Counted from the first letter of the stretch, positions 44,687-56,252 are shown. The stretch: DNA of 64,000 nucleotides from Gammaproteobacteria bacterium (GCA_026984215.1 JALSSO010000131.1:1-64000), one strand, 5' to 3'. Notes: generated by a model from the letters alone, not told the origin. Translations and numbers: made by a program.

Positions 44687-45178
44687 TCAGCGGTACGGCG
44701 CGTCGGCGGCCTTGGCCGCGGCGATCTGGGCCTCGTACCGGTCGCCGATGGCCAGCAGCTTTTCCTTGGTCATGATCTGCTCGCCCCGGCGCTCGAAATG
44801 GTACTCGTAGATTTGCGTCTCCACGATGGAGTCCACGGGGCAGGCCTCCTCGCAGAACCCGCAATAGATGCACTTGAACAGATCGATGTCATAGCGCGTG
44901 GTGCGCCGCGTGCCGTCGGCCCGCTCCTCCGATTCGATGGTGATGGCCAGGGCCGGACACACGGCCTCACAGAGCTTGCAGGCGATGCAGCGCTCCTCGC
45001 CGTTGGGATATCGGCGCAGGGCATGCAGCCCACGGAAGCGGGGCGAGATGGGCGCCTTCTCCTCCGGGTACTGCACCGTGAACTTGCGCGTGAACAGGCG
45101 GTGGCCCGTGACCCGCAGCCCCCGGAACAGCTCCAACAGCATGAAGGTCTGAAAGAAGTTTTTGATCGGTGCGAGCAT
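44687..45178 (-). CDS. nuoI: NADH-quinone oxidoreductase subunit I
   Basis: A 163-residue peripheral subunit with two 4Fe-4S motifs, [12 protein letters not shown] and [12 protein letters not shown], carrying clusters N6a and N6b between the NuoG and NuoB clusters. The N-terminal amphipathic helix fits attachment to the membrane arm. The start at 45178 has GAGGAGGTG ahead of it; a longer frame to 45277 is not supported. The length is normal. Confidence 0.96.
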   Translation of the reverse strand: MLAPIKNFFQTFMLLELFRGLRVTGHRLFTRKFTVQYPEEKAPISPRFRGLHALRRYPNGEERCIACKLCEAVCPALAITIESEERADGTRRTTRYDIDLFKCIYCGFCEEACPVDSIVETQIYEYHFERRGEQIMTKEKLLAIGDRYEAQIAAAKAADAPYR

Positions 45179-45189
45179 GCGGCACCTCC

Positions 45190-46242
45190 TCAGGCGAACC
45201 AGGGTTCGAGCTTGAGCGCCACGGCGACCCCTTCCAAGAAGATCCACACCAGGGTCACGGGGATGAACACCTTCCACCCCAGGCGCATGATCTGATCATA
45301 GCGGTAACGGGGAAAGGTGGCACGGAACCACAGGAAGCAGAACAGGAAGAACGAGGTCTTGAGCAGGAACCAGTGCAGCCCGTCACCCAGCACCACCCCC
45401 ACCACCGGCCATTCGGCCCAGGCGGACGGAAACGGCGACAGCCACCCGCCCCAGAACATGAGCGCCGTCAGGGCCGAGATCAGGATCATGTTGGCGTACT
45501 CGGCCAGGAAGAACACCGCAAACGCCATGCCCGAGTACTCCACATGGAAGCCGGCCACGATCTCGGATTCCCCCTCGGCCACGTCGAAGGGCGCCCGGTT
45601 GGTCTCGGCCACCCCCGAGATGAAATAGACCCCGAAGATGGGCAGCAACGGCAGCCAGTACCAGTGCAGCAGTCCGCCGGTCTGACCGCGCACGATGTCG
45701 CCCAGGTTCAGGCTGCCCGCCGCCATCAGCACACACACCAGGGCAAAGCCCATGGCGATCTCGTAGGCGACGATCTGGGCGGCCGAGCGCATGGCGCCCA
45801 GCAGGGCGTATTTGGAGTTGGAGGCCCAGCCGGCGATGATCACGCCATAGACCCCCACCGAGGTGAGCGCCAGCACGTACAGCAGGCCCGCGTCCACGTC
45901 GGCCAGCACCCAGCCGTCGTTGAACGGGATCACCGCCCAGGCCGCCAGCGAAGGCCCCAGGCTCAGAACGGGCGCGATGAAGAACAGATACCGGTCCGAC
46001 TGGGTGGGAACCACCACCTCTTTGAACAGGAGCTTGAGGGCATCGGCGATGGGTTGCAACCAACCCTTGGGGCCCACCCGGTTCGGCCCCAAGCGGACCT
46101 GCATGTAACCGATGATCTTGCGTTCGGCGAAGGTCGTGTAGGCCACCGCGGTCATCAGCGGGACCAGGATCACCACGATCTTGAGCAAGATCACGACGAC
46201 CGTGCGCAGATCCTCCGGCAGGCTCGTCCACAGCTCCATCAT
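45190..46242 (-). CDS. nuoH: NADH-quinone oxidoreductase subunit H
   Basis: A 350-residue membrane subunit with eight helices that forms the quinone-entry chamber with NuoB and Nuo[21 protein letters not shown] and [20 protein letters not shown] (both family signatures) are intact. The TGA of nuoG and the ATG of nuoH share a base (TGATG), and two ATGs follow one another, so the start could be 46242 or 46239. Confidence 0.96.
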   Translation of the reverse strand: MMELWTSLPEDLRTVVVILLKIVVILVPLMTAVAYTTFAERKIIGYMQVRLGPNRVGPKGWLQPIADALKLLFKEVVVPTQSDRYLFFIAPVLSLGPSLAAWAVIPFNDGWVLADVDAGLLYVLALTSVGVYGVIIAGWASNSKYALLGAMRSAAQIVAYEIAMGFALVCVLMAAGSLNLGDIVRGQTGGLLHWYWLPLLPIFGVYFISGVAETNRAPFDVAEGESEIVAGFHVEYSGMAFAVFFLAEYANMILISALTALMFWGGWLSPFPSAWAEWPVVGVVLGDGLHWFLLKTSFFLFCFLWFRATFPRYRYDQIMRLGWKVFIPVTLVWIFLEGVAVALKLEPWFA

Positions 46243-48608
46243 CAGCCCGCCTCCACTTGGACGTTGCCGAAACCGGGGCCCAGCGCCTCCACACCGGGCA
46301 CCGCCACGGGGATCCATACACAACCGCGTGGCACCGCCGCATCCCGCACCAGCGGCAGACGGGCGCGCCCCTCCCCCTGGGTCACCACCACCCACTCGGC
46401 CTCGGCCAGTCCGCGGGCGCCTGCCTCCTCCGGATGCATCCGCGCCTCGGCGCGGCCGGCGATCGCCGTGGCCTGCAAGGGAGCCGCCCGGCGCACCAGC
46501 GCATCCCCTGAATACGGCGGCACGCCACCGGCCCGCTGCAACCCCTCGCCCCAACCACCGGCCGCGGGCGAGGCCTCCGCCAGCGGCGCGTTGTCCAGCG
46601 TGAGATCTTCGGGCACGCACGACTTGAGCTCGTCTAGCACCTGCGCGCTGCTGCGCTGCTCGAAGCCCTCGAGCCCCAGGCGATTGGCCAGCACACGCAG
46701 GATCTTCCAGCCGGGACGGGCCTCGCCCGGCGGCGGCACCACCCCCCGGAAGGACTGCCAGCGGCCCTCGTAGCTCACGTAGGTCCCCGAGGTCTCGGCG
46801 AACTGCGCCGCCGGAAGCACCACGTCCGCGCAGCCCAGCAGTTCGTCGGTGACGAATCCGGTGACGGCCACCACGCAGCCGGCTTGTTCCAGCGTGCGCA
46901 GCCCCGCCGCGCCGGCCGCCGCATCCAGGGCCGGTTCCACTCCGAACAGCACATAACCGTCCAGCGGGTCGGTCAGCTGCGCAAGCGCGTTGCGGCCGGG
47001 CGCTTCCACCCGCTCGCCCATCCGCCCCCGATGGGGCACGCATCCCGCCAGCCACAAACCGGCCGCGTTGGCCCCCTCGGGCAGGAACCCGAGTCGGACT
47101 CCGGTACGCTCGGCCAGGGTGGCGGCCAGGAGCCGCAGGCGGCCGTACTCCGGATGCTGCATGGCCAGCGCCCCCAGCAACACCATGCCCGAGTCGGCCT
47201 GCCGCAACGCCTCGGCCACCGCCACATCCTGCTCGTCGGGCTCGGCCCCGCGCACCAGCCCCGCCACCGCCGCCGGCACCTCGGCACCCTCGCCGGCCAC
47301 CGCCACCAGGCGCGCCAGGCGCGCGGCCATCTGCGCGGGCGGCACCACGATCCGAGGCCGCACCGCGCACAGCCAGTCGAACGCCAACGGGTTCAGCCCC
47401 ATCAGGCGGCCGCCCCCCCGCACCATCTTGCGCAGGCGGTGGGCCAGCAGCGGCTGTTCGGCGCGCAAGTCGCTGCCCACCACCAGCGCGGCATCCAGCG
47501 CCTCCAGGGCCGCCACGTCACAGCCCAGCCACGGAAACAGAGGATCGGCCGCCTCGGCCGAGAAATCGGTCTGGCGCAGGCGGTGATCGATGTGCGGTGA
47601 ACCCAGGGCACGGGCCAGCTTCTGGAACAGCCAGGCCTCCTCGGTGGTGGCGTTGGGCGAGATGAGGAACCCGACCCGCTCCGCATCCAGCGTGCCCAGA
47701 CCCTCGGCGGCCCGTTCCAGGGCCGTCTCCCAGGAAACCTCCCGCCACGCGCCCTTGTCCTTGACCATGGGGGCACGGGCCCGGTCCGGCGCGGTCAGCC
47801 CCGCGTAGGAGAAGCGGTCACGATCGGAGAGCCAGGTCTCGTTGACCGCTTCGTTGCGGCGCGGCACCACCCGGATGACCCGGCCGCGCAGCGCATGCAC
47901 GAACACGTTGGAGCCCAGACCGTCGTGCGGCGCGACGGACGGGTGTTGGGCAAGCTCCCAGGCCCGGTACTGCATGCGCGATGGCTTGGCGGTGAGCGCG
48001 CCCACCGGACAGAGGTCGATGATGTTCCCGGAAAGCTCCGAGTGGAGTTCATGGACCACATGGGTGGTGATGCGCATGAACTCTCCGCGTCCGGTGGCGC
48101 CCAGCTCCCGGAGATTGGCGATCTCCTCGCCGAAACGCACGCAGCGGGTGCAATGGATGCAGCGGGTCATCTCGGTGGCCACCAAGGGGCCCAGATCCGG
48201 GTCCGGCACCGCGCGCTTGGCCTCCGTGTAACGCGACACGCCCGCCCCATAGCCCAGGGACACGTCCTGCAGCTCGCACTCGCCCCCCTGATCGCAGACC
48301 GGGCAATCCAATGGATGGTTGATGAGCAGAAACTCCATGGTGGCCCGCTGCGCCGCGCGGGCCTTGTCCGAGCGGGTGAACACCTTCATGCCCTCGGTGA
48401 CCGGCGTGGCGCAGGCCGGCATCGGCTTGGGCGCGCGCTCGACCTCCACCAGGCACATGCGGCAGTTGGCGGCCACCGACAGCTTCTCGTGATAACAGAA
48501 GCGCGGCACGTGGATGCCGTGGGCGTCGGTCACCTCGATCAGCATGGCCCCCTTGGGCGCCTGATAGGTGACCCCGTCGATCTCGATCGTGACCAGCTCC
48601 TCGCTCAT
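46242..48608 (-). CDS. nuoG: NADH-quinone oxidoreductase subunit G
   Basis: A 788-residue subunit of the NADH-oxidising arm. The N-terminal 2Fe-2S ferredoxin domain has CYHEK...NCRMC and C-terminal ligand PACATP. The His/Cys motif [14 protein letters not shown] binds N5, and [10 protein letters not shown] with CPVGALT binds N4. The rest is a molybdopterin-oxidoreductase-like domain without an active cofactor site. I see no CxxCxxxC motif of the extra N7 cluster just after the N4 region. Length is normal for a proteobacterial NuoG. Confidence 0.95.
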   Translation of the reverse strand: MSEELVTIEIDGVTYQAPKGAMLIEVTDAHGIHVPRFCYHEKLSVAANCRMCLVEVERAPKPMPACATPVTEGMKVFTRSDKARAAQRATMEFLLINHPLDCPVCDQGGECELQDVSLGYGAGVSRYTEAKRAVPDPDLGPLVATEMTRCIHCTRCVRFGEEIANLRELGATGRGEFMRITTHVVHELHSELSGNIIDLCPVGALTAKPSRMQYRAWELAQHPSVAPHDGLGSNVFVHALRGRVIRVVPRRNEAVNETWLSDRDRFSYAGLTAPDRARAPMVKDKGAWREVSWETALERAAEGLGTLDAERVGFLISPNATTEEAWLFQKLARALGSPHIDHRLRQTDFSAEAADPLFPWLGCDVAALEALDAALVVGSDLRAEQPLLAHRLRKMVRGGGRLMGLNPLAFDWLCAVRPRIVVPPAQMAARLARLVAVAGEGAEVPAAVAGLVRGAEPDEQDVAVAEALRQADSGMVLLGALAMQHPEYGRLRLLAATLAERTGVRLGFLPEGANAAGLWLAGCVPHRGRMGERVEAPGRNALAQLTDPLDGYVLFGVEPALDAAAGAAGLRTLEQAGCVVAVTGFVTDELLGCADVVLPAAQFAETSGTYVSYEGRWQSFRGVVPPPGEARPGWKILRVLANRLGLEGFEQRSSAQVLDELKSCVPEDLTLDNAPLAEASPAAGGWGEGLQRAGGVPPYSGDALVRRAAPLQATAIAGRAEARMHPEEAGARGLAEAEWVVVTQGEGRARLPLVRDAAVPRGCVWIPVAVPGVEALGPGFGNVQVEAG

Positions 48609-48613
48609 GGGTC

Positions 48614-49903
48614 TCAGGCCGCCTCCCGCGCACCCTCGACGAGGCTGCGCCCGTGTTCGATGTAGTACTGGAACTCGTGGCGGAAGTGCTTGATGAAGCT
48701 CCACACGGGCATGGCCGCCGCGTCCCCCAACGCGCAGATGGTGCGTCCCTCGATGGCGTGGGCCACGTCCTCCAGCTTCTCCAGGTCCTCGGGTCGGCCC
48801 TTGCCCTCCACGATCCGGGTGAGCATGCGGTACAACCAGCCCGTTCCCTCACGGCAAGGGGTGCACTGCCCGCAGGACTCGGAGAAATAGAACCGCGAGA
48901 TGCGCCGCAGGGCCTGGACCATGTCCGTGGTCTCGTCCATGACGATCACCGCCCCGGAGCCGAGCATCGAGCCGGCCTTGGCCATGGAGTCGTAGTCCAT
49001 GGTGCATTCCCGGATGATCTCCGCGGGCAGCACCGGCACCGAGGAACCGCCCGGAATCACCGCCTTGAGCTCGCGGCCCTTCCACACGCCTCCGGCCAGG
49101 TCCAGCAGATCGTTGAACGGAATGCCCAGCCCCACCTCGAAGTTGCCGGGCCGCTCCACGTGGCCCGAGACCGAAAAGCACTTGGTGCCGCCGGCATTGG
49201 GCACGCCCAGGTCCGCGAACCATTGAGCCCCGTTGCGGATGATCGCGGGCACCGAGGCCAGCGACTCGGTGTTGTTGATGGTGGTGGGCTTGCCGTACAG
49301 GCCGAAATTGGCCGGAAACGGCGGTTTGAAACGCGGCTGGCCCTTCTTGCCTTCCAGGGATTCCAAAAGCGCCGTCTCCTCGCCGCAGATGTAGGCGCCG
49401 GCCCCCAGCGTGGGATAGAGATCGAAGTCCACGCCCGAACCCAGGATGTCCCGGCCCAGAAAGCCGTGCTCGTAGGCCTCGCGCACGGCCTGGCTGAATC
49501 GCCGGTAGGGCTCGTCCAGGAACTCGCCGCGCATGTAGTTGTAGCCCACCGTGGCGCCGATGGCGTAACCGGCGATGGCCATACCCTCGACCAGGGCGTG
49601 CGGGTTGAAGCGCAGGATGTCCCGGTCCTTGCAAGTGCCGGGTTCGGATTCGTCCGAGTTGCAGACGATGTATTTCTGCCCGGGGGCATTGCGCGGCATG
49701 AAGCTCCACTTGAGCCCGGTGGGGAAGCCGGCCCCGCCGCGGCCGCGCAACCCCGAGGCCTTGACCTCCTCGATCACGTCCTCGGGCGGGATGCGCTCCT
49801 CGAGGATCCTGCGCCAGGCCTGGTATCCGCCCAGCTTGACGTAGGTCTCGTAACTCCAGGGCTCGTCATGGCCCAGGGTCGCGTAGCAGACTTCGTTGGC
49901 CAC
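48614..49903 (-). CDS. nuoF: NADH-quinone oxidoreductase subunit F
   Basis: A 429-residue subunit that binds NADH and FMN and carries cluster N3. [17 protein letters not shown] is the glycine-rich nucleotide region, and [11 protein letters not shown] supplies three cluster cysteines, with the fourth in [11 protein letters not shown]. The start is GTG at 49903, four bases after the nuoE stop. It acts with NuoE as the electron input of complex I. Confidence 0.96.
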   Translation of the reverse strand: MANEVCYATLGHDEPWSYETYVKLGGYQAWRRILEERIPPEDVIEEVKASGLRGRGGAGFPTGLKWSFMPRNAPGQKYIVCNSDESEPGTCKDRDILRFNPHALVEGMAIAGYAIGATVGYNYMRGEFLDEPYRRFSQAVREAYEHGFLGRDILGSGVDFDLYPTLGAGAYICGEETALLESLEGKKGQPRFKPPFPANFGLYGKPTTINNTESLASVPAIIRNGAQWFADLGVPNAGGTKCFSVSGHVERPGNFEVGLGIPFNDLLDLAGGVWKGRELKAVIPGGSSVPVLPAEIIRECTMDYDSMAKAGSMLGSGAVIVMDETTDMVQALRRISRFYFSESCGQCTPCREGTGWLYRMLTRIVEGKGRPEDLEKLEDVAHAIEGRTICALGDAAAMPVWSFIKHFRHEFQYYIEHGRSLVEGAREAA

Positions 49904-49907
49904 GGGT

Positions 49908-50417
49908 TCAGTCCAGTTGATCGAGGATCTCGTCCACTTTCTCGGGGGTGAGATGCTCGTGGTAGACGTGATCGACCTGCATCATGGGCGCACCGCAACA
50001 GGCGGCCAGACACTCCTCCTCGCGCTTGAGGTGAAATTTGCCGTCCGGGGTGGACTCACCCAGCTTCACGCCGAGGCGCTTCTCCAGGTGGGCCACGATC
50101 TCTCCGGCCCCGCGCAGCCAACACGAGATGTTGGTGCACACGGCGATCTCGTGGCGCCCCACCGGCTTCAGGTGGAACATGGAATAGAAGCTGGCCACCT
50201 CGTAGACGGCGATCCGGGGCATACCCAGATACTCCGCCACGGCATCCATCTGCGCTTGCGGCAGCCAGCCGCGTTCGTGTTGCACCGCGCGCAACGCGGC
50301 GAGCACCGCCGACTGCTTCCGATCCTCCGGGTAACGGGCGAGCCACGCGTCGATCTCGGCCCGCACGTGGTCCGACAGGACCGCTTCCTCGGCCATGGCC
50401 TCGTTTTCCGTGTTCAC
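49908..50417 (-). CDS. nuoE: NADH-quinone oxidoreductase subunit E
   Basis: A 169-residue thioredoxin-like subunit with a 2Fe-2S cluster (N1a) held by [10 protein letters not shown] and CLAACCGAP. The GTG at 50417 overlaps the nuoD stop (GTGA) and has GGGGAG eight bases upstream, so it is preferred to the ATG at 50396, which would shorten the protein by seven residues and has a poorer site. [13 protein letters not shown] is typical. Confidence 0.94.
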   Translation of the reverse strand: MNTENEAMAEEAVLSDHVRAEIDAWLARYPEDRKQSAVLAALRAVQHERGWLPQAQMDAVAEYLGMPRIAVYEVASFYSMFHLKPVGRHEIAVCTNISCWLRGAGEIVAHLEKRLGVKLGESTPDGKFHLKREEECLAACCGAPMMQVDHVYHEHLTPEKVDEILDQLD

Positions 50418-51667
50418 CGGTCGATCTCCCCGAAGACGATGTCCTGCGTACCGATAATGGCCACCACGTCGGCCAACATGTGACCGCGCGCCATCTCGTC
50501 CAGCCCCTGCAGGTGCGCGAAGCCGGGGGCGCGCACCTTCAGCCGGTAGGGTTTGTTCCCCCCGTCGGACACCAGGTACACGCCGAACTCGCCCTTGGGG
50601 TGTTCCACCGCTGCATAGACCTCGCCCTCGGGCACGCAGTAGCCCTCGGTGAACAGCTTGAAGTGATGGATCAGCGCCTCCATGTCGCGCTTCATCTCCT
50701 CGCGGCGGGGCGGGGCCACCTTGTTGTCTTCCAGCATCACCGGACCCGGATGGGCGCGCAGCCATTCCACGCACTGACGGATGATGCGGTTGGACTGGCG
50801 CATCTCCTCGATGCGCACCAGATAGCGGTCGTAACAATCGCCGTTGACCCCCACCGGAACGTCGAAGTCCAGCTGGTCGTAGACCTCGTAGGGCTGCTTG
50901 CGGCGCAGGTCCCACTCGATGCCGGAACCGCGCAGCATGGGCCCACTGAAACCCATCTGCAGGGCACGCTCCGGCGACACCACGCCGATCCCCACCGTAC
51001 GCTGCTTCCAGATGCGGTTCTCGGTGAGCAGGGCCTCGTACTCGTCCACACAGGCTGGGAAACGCTCGGTGAACGCCCAGATGAAATCCAGGAGCGACCC
51101 CTGACGGTCGGCGTTGAGTTCCTCCAGATCCTTGGCGCTGCGGTACTTGGAAGGCTGGTACTGCGGCATCTCCTCGGGCAGGTCCCGATAGACTCCACCC
51201 GGACGGTAATAGGTGGCGTGCATACGCGCGCCCGAGACCGCCTCGTAGCAGTCCATCAGGTACTCCCGCTCGCGGAAGGCGTACAGGAACACCGTCATGG
51301 CGCCGATGTCCAGCGCGTGCGAGCCCAGCCACAGCAGATGGTTCAGGATGCGCGTGATCTCGTCGAACATCACCCGAATGTACTGGGCGCGGATCGGCGG
51401 GCGTATGCCGAGCAGCTTCTCGATGGCCAGCACATAGCCGTGCTCGTTGCACATCATCGAGACATAGTCGAGCCGGTCCATGTAGCCGATGGACTGGTTG
51501 TAGGGCTTGGACTCGGCCAGCTTCTCGGTGGCCCGGTGCAGGAGGCCGATATGCGGATCGGCGCGCTGGACCACCTCACCGTCCATCTCCAGCACCAGGC
51601 GCAACACGCCGTGCGCGGCCGGATGTTGCGGGCCGAAATTGACCGTGTAGTTGCGGATCTCAGGCAT
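50414..51667 (-). CDS. nuoD: NADH-quinone oxidoreductase subunit D
   Basis: A 417-residue hydrogenase-like subunit lining the quinone site with Nuo[23 protein letters not shown] is the family N-terminus (shown in part), [14 protein letters not shown] and [10 protein letters not shown] follow. It is separate from NuoC, not fused as in enterobacteria. The start at 51667 overlaps the nuoC stop by 8 bases. Confidence 0.96.
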   Translation of the reverse strand: MPEIRNYTVNFGPQHPAAHGVLRLVLEMDGEVVQRADPHIGLLHRATEKLAESKPYNQSIGYMDRLDYVSMMCNEHGYVLAIEKLLGIRPPIRAQYIRVMFDEITRILNHLLWLGSHALDIGAMTVFLYAFREREYLMDCYEAVSGARMHATYYRPGGVYRDLPEEMPQYQPSKYRSAKDLEELNADRQGSLLDFIWAFTERFPACVDEYEALLTENRIWKQRTVGIGVVSPERALQMGFSGPMLRGSGIEWDLRRKQPYEVYDQLDFDVPVGVNGDCYDRYLVRIEEMRQSNRIIRQCVEWLRAHPGPVMLEDNKVAPPRREEMKRDMEALIHHFKLFTEGYCVPEGEVYAAVEHPKGEFGVYLVSDGGNKPYRLKVRAPGFAHLQGLDEMARGHMLADVVAIIGTQDIVFGEIDR

Positions 51668-52388
51668 CGCCGGACTCCTCGGGCGCCGCGCGCTGGCAAC
51701 GGGCGTCGGCGCGAATCACGCGCGGCACCAGCACCCGCGGCTCGATACTCACCGGCTCGTAGATCACCCGCTGCTGCTCGGGGTCGTAGCGCATCTCCAC
51801 GGTGCCCACCAGGGGGAAGTCCTTACGGAACGGATGCCCCACGAAACCGTAATCGGTCAGGATCCGGCGCAGGTCCGGATGCCCGTCGAACACGATCCCG
51901 TAGAGGTCGAAGGCCTCGCGCTCGTACCAGTTGGCCGAACTCCACACCGCAACCACCGACGGCACCACGGGGAAGGCGTCGTCCTCGCAGAAGACCTTCA
52001 GGCGCAACCGCCAGTTGTGACTCACCGACAGCAGCTGATAGACCACCGCGAACCGCGGGCCCTCTCGACCGCGCTCGGGCAGGTCCCCGAACTTGAAACG
52101 CGCATGCTGGGCGGACCGCACGCCGCGGCTGAACCCCGTGCTGGTGGCCTCGTCGGTGGACCATTCCGCCAACCCGTATTCCAGATAATCCACCCCGGCC
52201 AGGTCCATCAGCTGTTCGAAGCGCAGCTCCGGATCGTCGCGCAACCGGCGGCAGGCCTGCGGCAGATCTCTCGGGGCCAGCTGGATCGTGAGCTCCCCCC
52301 GGTCCGGGGTGAGCGCCATGATCCGGCCGCCGAGCCGGTCGCGCAGCGCGGCCTCCAGACGTCGCAGGCGTTCGGGGGTCTGGGCCAT
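51660..52388 (-). CDS. nuoC: NADH-quinone oxidoreductase subunit C
   Basis: A 242-residue peripheral subunit of the hydrophilic arm. [20 protein letters not shown] and [19 protein letters not shown] are the standard NuoC signature stretch. It makes structural contacts to NuoD and NuoB and has no cofactor. The protein has about 25 residues after the conserved end ([17 protein letters not shown]), a little longer than usual. Confidence 0.95.
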   Translation of the reverse strand: MAQTPERLRRLEAALRDRLGGRIMALTPDRGELTIQLAPRDLPQACRRLRDDPELRFEQLMDLAGVDYLEYGLAEWSTDEATSTGFSRGVRSAQHARFKFGDLPERGREGPRFAVVYQLLSVSHNWRLRLKVFCEDDAFPVVPSVVAVWSSANWYEREAFDLYGIVFDGHPDLRRILTDYGFVGHPFRKDFPLVGTVEMRYDPEQQRVIYEPVSIEPRVLVPRVIRADARCQRAAPEESGDA

Positions 52389-52392
52389 GGTT

Positions 52393-52869
52393 TCAGCGGG
52401 CGATGGTGCTGGTGTTGCGGATCTTGTTCTGCAGTTGCAGGATCCCGTAGAGGAGCGCCTCCGCAGTGGGCGGGCAGCCGGGCACGTAGATGTCCACCGG
52501 CACGATGCGGTCGCAGCCGCGCACCACCGAATAGGAATAGTGATAGTAACCGCCGCCGTTGGCACAGGAGCCCATGGAGATCACCCAGCGCGGCTCGGCC
52601 ATCTGATCGTAGACCTTGCGCAGGGCCGGGGCCATCTTGTTACACAAGGTGCCCGCCACGATCATCACGTCGGACTGGCGTGGGCTCGGGCGGAACAGGA
52701 TGCCGAAGCGGTCCAGATCGTAGCGCGATGCACCGGCGTGCATCATCTCCACCGCGCAGCAAGCCAGTCCGAAGGTCATGGGCCACAGGGAACCGGTACG
52801 CGCCCAATTGATGAGCTGGTCGGCGGTGGTGGTGACGAAGCCCTTCTCGAGGATGCCTTCTATTCCCAT
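52393..52869 (-). CDS. nuoB: NADH-quinone oxidoreductase subunit B
   Basis: A 158-residue subunit carrying cluster N2, the immediate electron donor to quinone. The ligands are the tandem cysteines in [10 protein letters not shown] plus cysteines in [11 protein letters not shown] and [14 protein letters not shown]. The ATG at 52869 overlaps the nuoA stop and has AAGGGGG upstream. A longer in-frame start at 52890 lies inside nuoA and is less likely. Confidence 0.96.
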   Translation of the reverse strand: MGIEGILEKGFVTTTADQLINWARTGSLWPMTFGLACCAVEMMHAGASRYDLDRFGILFRPSPRQSDVMIVAGTLCNKMAPALRKVYDQMAEPRWVISMGSCANGGGYYHYSYSVVRGCDRIVPVDIYVPGCPPTAEALLYGILQLQNKIRNTSTIAR

Positions 52870-53216
52870 TCCAGCGCCCCCTTCTTCCACTCGTAGACGA
52901 AACCCACCACGAGCACGGCGAGAAACAGGGCCATGGCCAGCAGCCCAACCGCACCGATGGCGTCCAGGGTGACCGCCCAGGGAAAGAGAAACGCGATCTC
53001 AAGGTCGAAGATGATGAACAGGATGGCCACGAGGTAATAGCGCACGTCGAACTTCATGCGCGCATCTTCGAAGGCCTCGAACCCGCATTCGTAGGGAGAG
53101 TCCTTGGCGGGGTCCGGCCGCCGGGGGCCCATGAGGGCGCCCATGCCCAGCGCGATGGCTCCGATGGCGACGCCGATACCGAGGAAGATCAGGATTGGCA
53201 GGTAGTTTTCGAGCAT
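52860..53216 (-). CDS. nuoA: NADH-quinone oxidoreductase subunit A
   Basis: A 118-residue membrane subunit with three helices and the first gene of the complex I operon. The loop [30 protein letters not shown] (shown only by its ends, PYECGFE and [10 protein letters not shown]) is diagnostic. GAGAGGA precedes the ATG at 53216. The 14 nuo genes follow in canonical order on the minus strand with gaps of at most about 30 bases, so one long transcript is expected, possibly beginning upstream of the tRNA. Confidence 0.96.
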   Translation of the reverse strand: MLENYLPILIFLGIGVAIGAIALGMGALMGPRRPDPAKDSPYECGFEAFEDARMKFDVRYYLVAILFIIFDLEIAFLFPWAVTLDAIGAVGLLAMALFLAVLVVGFVYEWKKGALEWE

Positions 53217-53302
53217 CCGTCCTCTCGCTGCGTGCGCCGCTCCTGGCCGGAGATGCGACACCTCGATGCCCGATCGGGATGCCGCCTGTGATTCCTTACG
53301 AG

Positions 53303-53387
53303 TGGTGCCGATGGCCGGATTCGAACCGGCACGGCTTTCGCCACTGCCCCCTCAAGACAGCGTGTCTACCAATTCCACCACATCGGC
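53303..53387 (-). tRNA. tRNA-Leu (anticodon GAG)
   Basis: An 85-base tRNA on the minus strand. The acceptor stem pairs GCCGATG with CATCGGC, followed by ACCA, so the 3' CCA is encoded. The anticodon arm is CTGTC-TTGAGGG-GGCAG with anticodon GAG, reading leucine CUC and CUU. A variable arm with GTGGCG and CGAAAGCC region and the T loop GGTTCGAATCC mark a class II tRNA. It sits between secG and nuoA, in the same direction as both. Confidence 0.96.
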
Positions 53388-53432
53388 ATGAGCAGAAGCT
53401 AATGATTCCTCGTTATCCTACCATCAAGCCCT

Positions 53433-53891
53433 CTAATTGTCTTTGTTTTCTGGGACTTGGGGGGCTTCCGGCACGGTCGGCAGATCCGCCTCCCCGCCTT
53501 CCGGCGCTGCGTCGACGGGCGGCAGATCGGCGGGGGCTCCGGCCGGCGCGGGCGTCGCTTTCTCCGCGGGCGCGGTGAGTGGCTGTGTCTTCGGGGCCGG
53601 GGGGGCCGGCGCCTCCGCCTGCAACTTGTCGATCACGCTCTCGGTCTTGGGACGATGGGCGGCCATGTACGCCAGCGCCAGGCTGTTGGCAAAGAACGCC
53701 GCAGCCAGCCAAGCCGTCATTTTGGTCAGGAACGACGCCGAGCCCTGTGCCCCGAACACCGTGGCCGAGGCGCCGCTGCCGAAGGCGGCACCCGCATCGG
53801 CCCCCTTGCCGTGCTGCAACAGGACCAGGCCGATCAGCGCCACGGCCAACAGCACGTCGATTCCCGTCAGGATGGCATACAGGGTGCTCAA
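53433..53891 (-). CDS. secG: Preprotein translocase subunit SecG
   Basis: A 152-residue protein with two membrane helices and the diagnostic [20 protein letters not shown] between them. It assists SecYE in protein export. The start is TTG at 53891, preceded by GAGGGG next to the tpiA stop; no ATG or GTG fits the conserved N-terminus. The C-terminal 75 residues are a Pro/Ala-rich tail ([11 protein letters not shown]) of low complexity, longer than in E. coli SecG. Confidence 0.93.
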   Translation of the reverse strand: MSTLYAILTGIDVLLAVALIGLVLLQHGKGADAGAAFGSGASATVFGAQGSASFLTKMTAWLAAAFFANSLALAYMAAHRPKTESVIDKLQAEAPAPPAPKTQPLTAPAEKATPAPAGAPADLPPVDAAPEGGEADLPTVPEAPQVPENKDN

Positions 53892-53901
53892 GACCCGCCC
53901 C

Positions 53902-54654
53902 TCAGCCGGCGGCCCGGCAAATCGTCAGGAACTCGTCGGCCTGGAGCGAGGCGCCTCCGATGAGCCCCCCGTCGATGTTGGGCTGTGCGAACAGCTCGGC
54001 GGCGTTGCCGCCCTTGACGCTGCCCCCGTAGAGGATCCGCAGCCCATCGGCCACGCCCGGGTCGAGGGCCCGCAGGCGCTCGCGGATGAAGACATGCACC
54101 GCCTCGGCCTGATCCGGGGTGGCGGTCCTGCCCGTGCCGATGGCCCAGACCGGCTCGTAGGCCACCACCGCGCGGGCGAACGCCGCGGCGCCCACCCGCT
54201 CCAGCACCGCGTCGAGCTGCCGCCCGACCACCTGCTCGGTGATGCCCTGCTCGCGTTCCTCCAGGAGCTCGCCCACGCAGAGGATCGGTACCAGCCCCCC
54301 GCGCTGGGCCGCCTCGAACTTGCGGGCCACCAGCTCGTCGGTGTCGCCGTAGAGGCTGCGCCGTTCCGAGTGGCCCACGATCACATAATGGCAGCCCACC
54401 TCCTCGAGCATGGGCGCCGAGACCTCGCCGGTGAAGGCGCCGGAGTCGTGGTCGCAGACGTCCTGGGCGCCGAGCCGGATCGCCGACCCTTCCAGGAGGC
54501 CCTGCGCCAGCGGCAGATAGACGTAGGGAGGGCATACGGCCACCTCGGCGGCGCCGACCTCGCCCATTCCGGCGCGAATCCCGCCGATCAGCTCGCGCGT
54601 CATGGCCAGGGAGCCGTTCAGCTTCCAGTTTCCGGCGACCAGTTTCTGCCGCAT
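53902..54654 (-). CDS. tpiA: Triose-phosphate isomerase
   Basis: A 250-residue glycolytic enzyme interconverting dihydroxyacetone phosphate and glyceraldehyde 3-phosphate. GNWKLNG contains the substrate lysine, VIVGHSERR the catalytic histidine, and [11 protein letters not shown] the catalytic glutamate with the mobile loop. [11 protein letters not shown] binds the phosphate. It leads the tpiA-secG-tRNA-Leu-nuo series. There is a 58-base gap from the heme A synthase gene upstream. Confidence 0.96.
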   Translation of the reverse strand: MRQKLVAGNWKLNGSLAMTRELIGGIRAGMGEVGAAEVAVCPPYVYLPLAQGLLEGSAIRLGAQDVCDHDSGAFTGEVSAPMLEEVGCHYVIVGHSERRSLYGDTDELVARKFEAAQRGGLVPILCVGELLEEREQGITEQVVGRQLDAVLERVGAAAFARAVVAYEPVWAIGTGRTATPDQAEAVHVFIRERLRALDPGVADGLRILYGGSVKGGNAAELFAQPNIDGGLIGGASLQADEFLTICRAAG

Positions 54655-54712
54655 CGCATCCCGCTCCAGGTAAAAAATCGGCGCGCAAGCTTACCGCCGG
54701 GGCGCATGGAAA

Positions 54713-55795
54713 TCAATTTCGGCGAGCCGGCATCGACTCCCGCAAGCGCGCCGCGTGCAGGCGGTTGTGCAGCACCACCAGCGCCGTGAACAGAATCAGC
54801 GCACCGGCCTGGTGGGTCGAAGCCAGGGGTACCGGGACCACCAGGAGCAGGGTGGCGATGCCGAGGCCCACCTGAGCCACGCCGACCACCGCCAGCAGGT
54901 TCAACACCCGGCGCGCAGGCCCCTCCAACCGCCGACGCGCCAGCCACAGGGCCAGCAGCGCCGCCAGCGTGAGCAGCCCCAGCACCCGATGCTGGAACTG
55001 CACCGTCATGGGATTCTCGAAAAAGTTCCGCCAGGCGGGCTCCAGCGCCAGCAGGCCCTCGGGCACCAGCCTGTCTTCCATCAGGGGAAAGGTGTTCCAA
55101 GCGTGTCCCGCTTTGAGTCCGGCCACGAAGGCGCCGGCCGTCATGGTCAACAAGACCAGCGCCAGCGCGCCCGCCGCCCCGAGACGAACGCCCCTGGGCC
55201 CACCACGCACCGGACGCCCCGGCCACAGGCCCAGCGCCACCCACAGGATGTAGCCGTACAACAAAACGGCGAACATGAAATGGGCGGCCAGCCGGTATTG
55301 GCTGACGCGTGGATCGTCCACCAGCCCGCTCTGGACCATGTACCAGCCGAGCAGCCCCTGCAGACCGCCCAGGACGAACACGGTGATCAGCTTGGGGGTG
55401 AATCCCTCCGGCAGCCGCCGCCTCCACCAGAACCAGAGGAACGGAATCAGGAAGACCAGCCCGATGGTCCGCCCCAGGACCCGGTGTGCGTACTCCACGA
55501 GAAAGATGCGCTTGAAGCCGGCCAGGTCCATGCCGACGTTCACCTTCCGGTATTCGGGCGAGGCCTTGTATTTGTCGAAGACCTCCCGCCAGTCGGCCTC
55601 GGAGCGCGGCGGCACGATCCCGAAGATCGGATCCCACTCGACCATGGACAGCCCGGACCCCGTCAGGCGCGTGATCCCGCCCAGGACCACCATGGAAAAG
55701 ATCAACGCACAAACGACGTACAGCCACAGGGCCACGGCGCGCGGGGCCGCGCGCCGCCCTTCGTCCTGTCCGTCCGCCCGAACAGCCGACTCCAT
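54713..55795 (-). CDS. ctaA: Heme A synthase (CtaA/COX15)
   Basis: A 360-residue membrane enzyme that oxidises the C8 methyl of heme O to make heme A for aa3-type cytochrome oxidases. It has eight helices; conserved GGITRLTGSGLSMVEWDP includes the first motif and EYAHRVLGRTIG the heme-ligand histidine and catalytic glutamate. QFQHRVLG and STHQAGALILFT carry further histidine ligands. It is of the proteobacterial/mitochondrial COX15 type (no N-terminal cysteine pair). A TATACT at 55833-55838 on the minus strand may be its -10 element. Confidence 0.93.
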   Translation of the reverse strand: MESAVRADGQDEGRRAAPRAVALWLYVVCALIFSMVVLGGITRLTGSGLSMVEWDPIFGIVPPRSEADWREVFDKYKASPEYRKVNVGMDLAGFKRIFLVEYAHRVLGRTIGLVFLIPFLWFWWRRRLPEGFTPKLITVFVLGGLQGLLGWYMVQSGLVDDPRVSQYRLAAHFMFAVLLYGYILWVALGLWPGRPVRGGPRGVRLGAAGALALVLLTMTAGAFVAGLKAGHAWNTFPLMEDRLVPEGLLALEPAWRNFFENPMTVQFQHRVLGLLTLAALLALWLARRRLEGPARRVLNLLAVVGVAQVGLGIATLLLVVPVPLASTHQAGALILFTALVVLHNRLHAARLRESMPARRN

Positions 55796-55832
55796 CGGCG
55801 CCCTCCATGCCGGTAGGGTGGAAAGGGCGCAA

Positions 55833-55838
55833 AGTATA
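55833..55838 (-). promoter_or_regulatory. Possible -10 element of ctaA
   Basis: TATACT on the minus strand lies about 38 bases before the ctaA ATG and would place the transcript start near 55826. No convincing -35 element accompanies it. Confidence 0.3.
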
Positions 55839-55898
55839 ACGGACCGCCGGGGCGAAAGGTCGCGGAGGGCGGTCGCCCGGATCGGCCGGCGAGCGGGA

Positions 55899-56252
55899 TC
55901 AGCTGGGGGCGCGGGCCGCGCTGCGGGTCATGTCGGCCTCGTTGGGGCAGCCATCGAACTCGGCGAAACGCGCCTCGGCCAGGGCACGGTCGCATTCCCG
56001 GCCCTGCTCGCAATCCTCGCAGCGCCGCAGCTGGGCCTCGAGATCCAGCACCGACTCCTCGTGCACGTGGCGGCGCGGATCGATGCCCCGCTGACGCAGC
56101 GCGCGCGCCATGCGCAGCGACTCCATGCGCGCGAGCAATGCCTCGCGCCAGCGTTCGCCCTGCCGGATGTTGTGTAGGATCGCGATCATCAGCGCAGCGA
56201 TCACCCCCACCACGGCCGCCACCATCAGCACTCCGGTCAATGAACTCAGCAT
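55899..56252 (-). CDS. DUF6455-like small membrane protein
   Basis: A 117-residue protein. One N-terminal membrane helix (LTGVLMVAAVVGVIAALMIA) precedes a cytoplasmic region with CEDCEQGRECDRA and FDGCPNEADMTR. The spaced cysteines (CxxC, then two more) suggest a metal or Fe-S site and fit the DUF6455 pattern. GGAGGCGGGAAGG precedes the ATG at 56252. The gene diverges from hemN, and the FNR-like boxes lie in the 175 bases between them, so it may share anaerobic control. Function unknown. Confidence 0.7.
   Translation of the reverse strand: MLSSLTGVLMVAAVVGVIAALMIAILHNIRQGERWREALLARMESLRMARALRQRGIDPRRHVHEESVLDLEAQLRRCEDCEQGRECDRALAEARFAEFDGCPNEADMTRSAARAPS

Noticed and set aside
50396-50398. 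ATG as the nuoE start
   Set aside because: The GTG at 50417 overlaps the nuoD stop and has the better ribosome-binding site.
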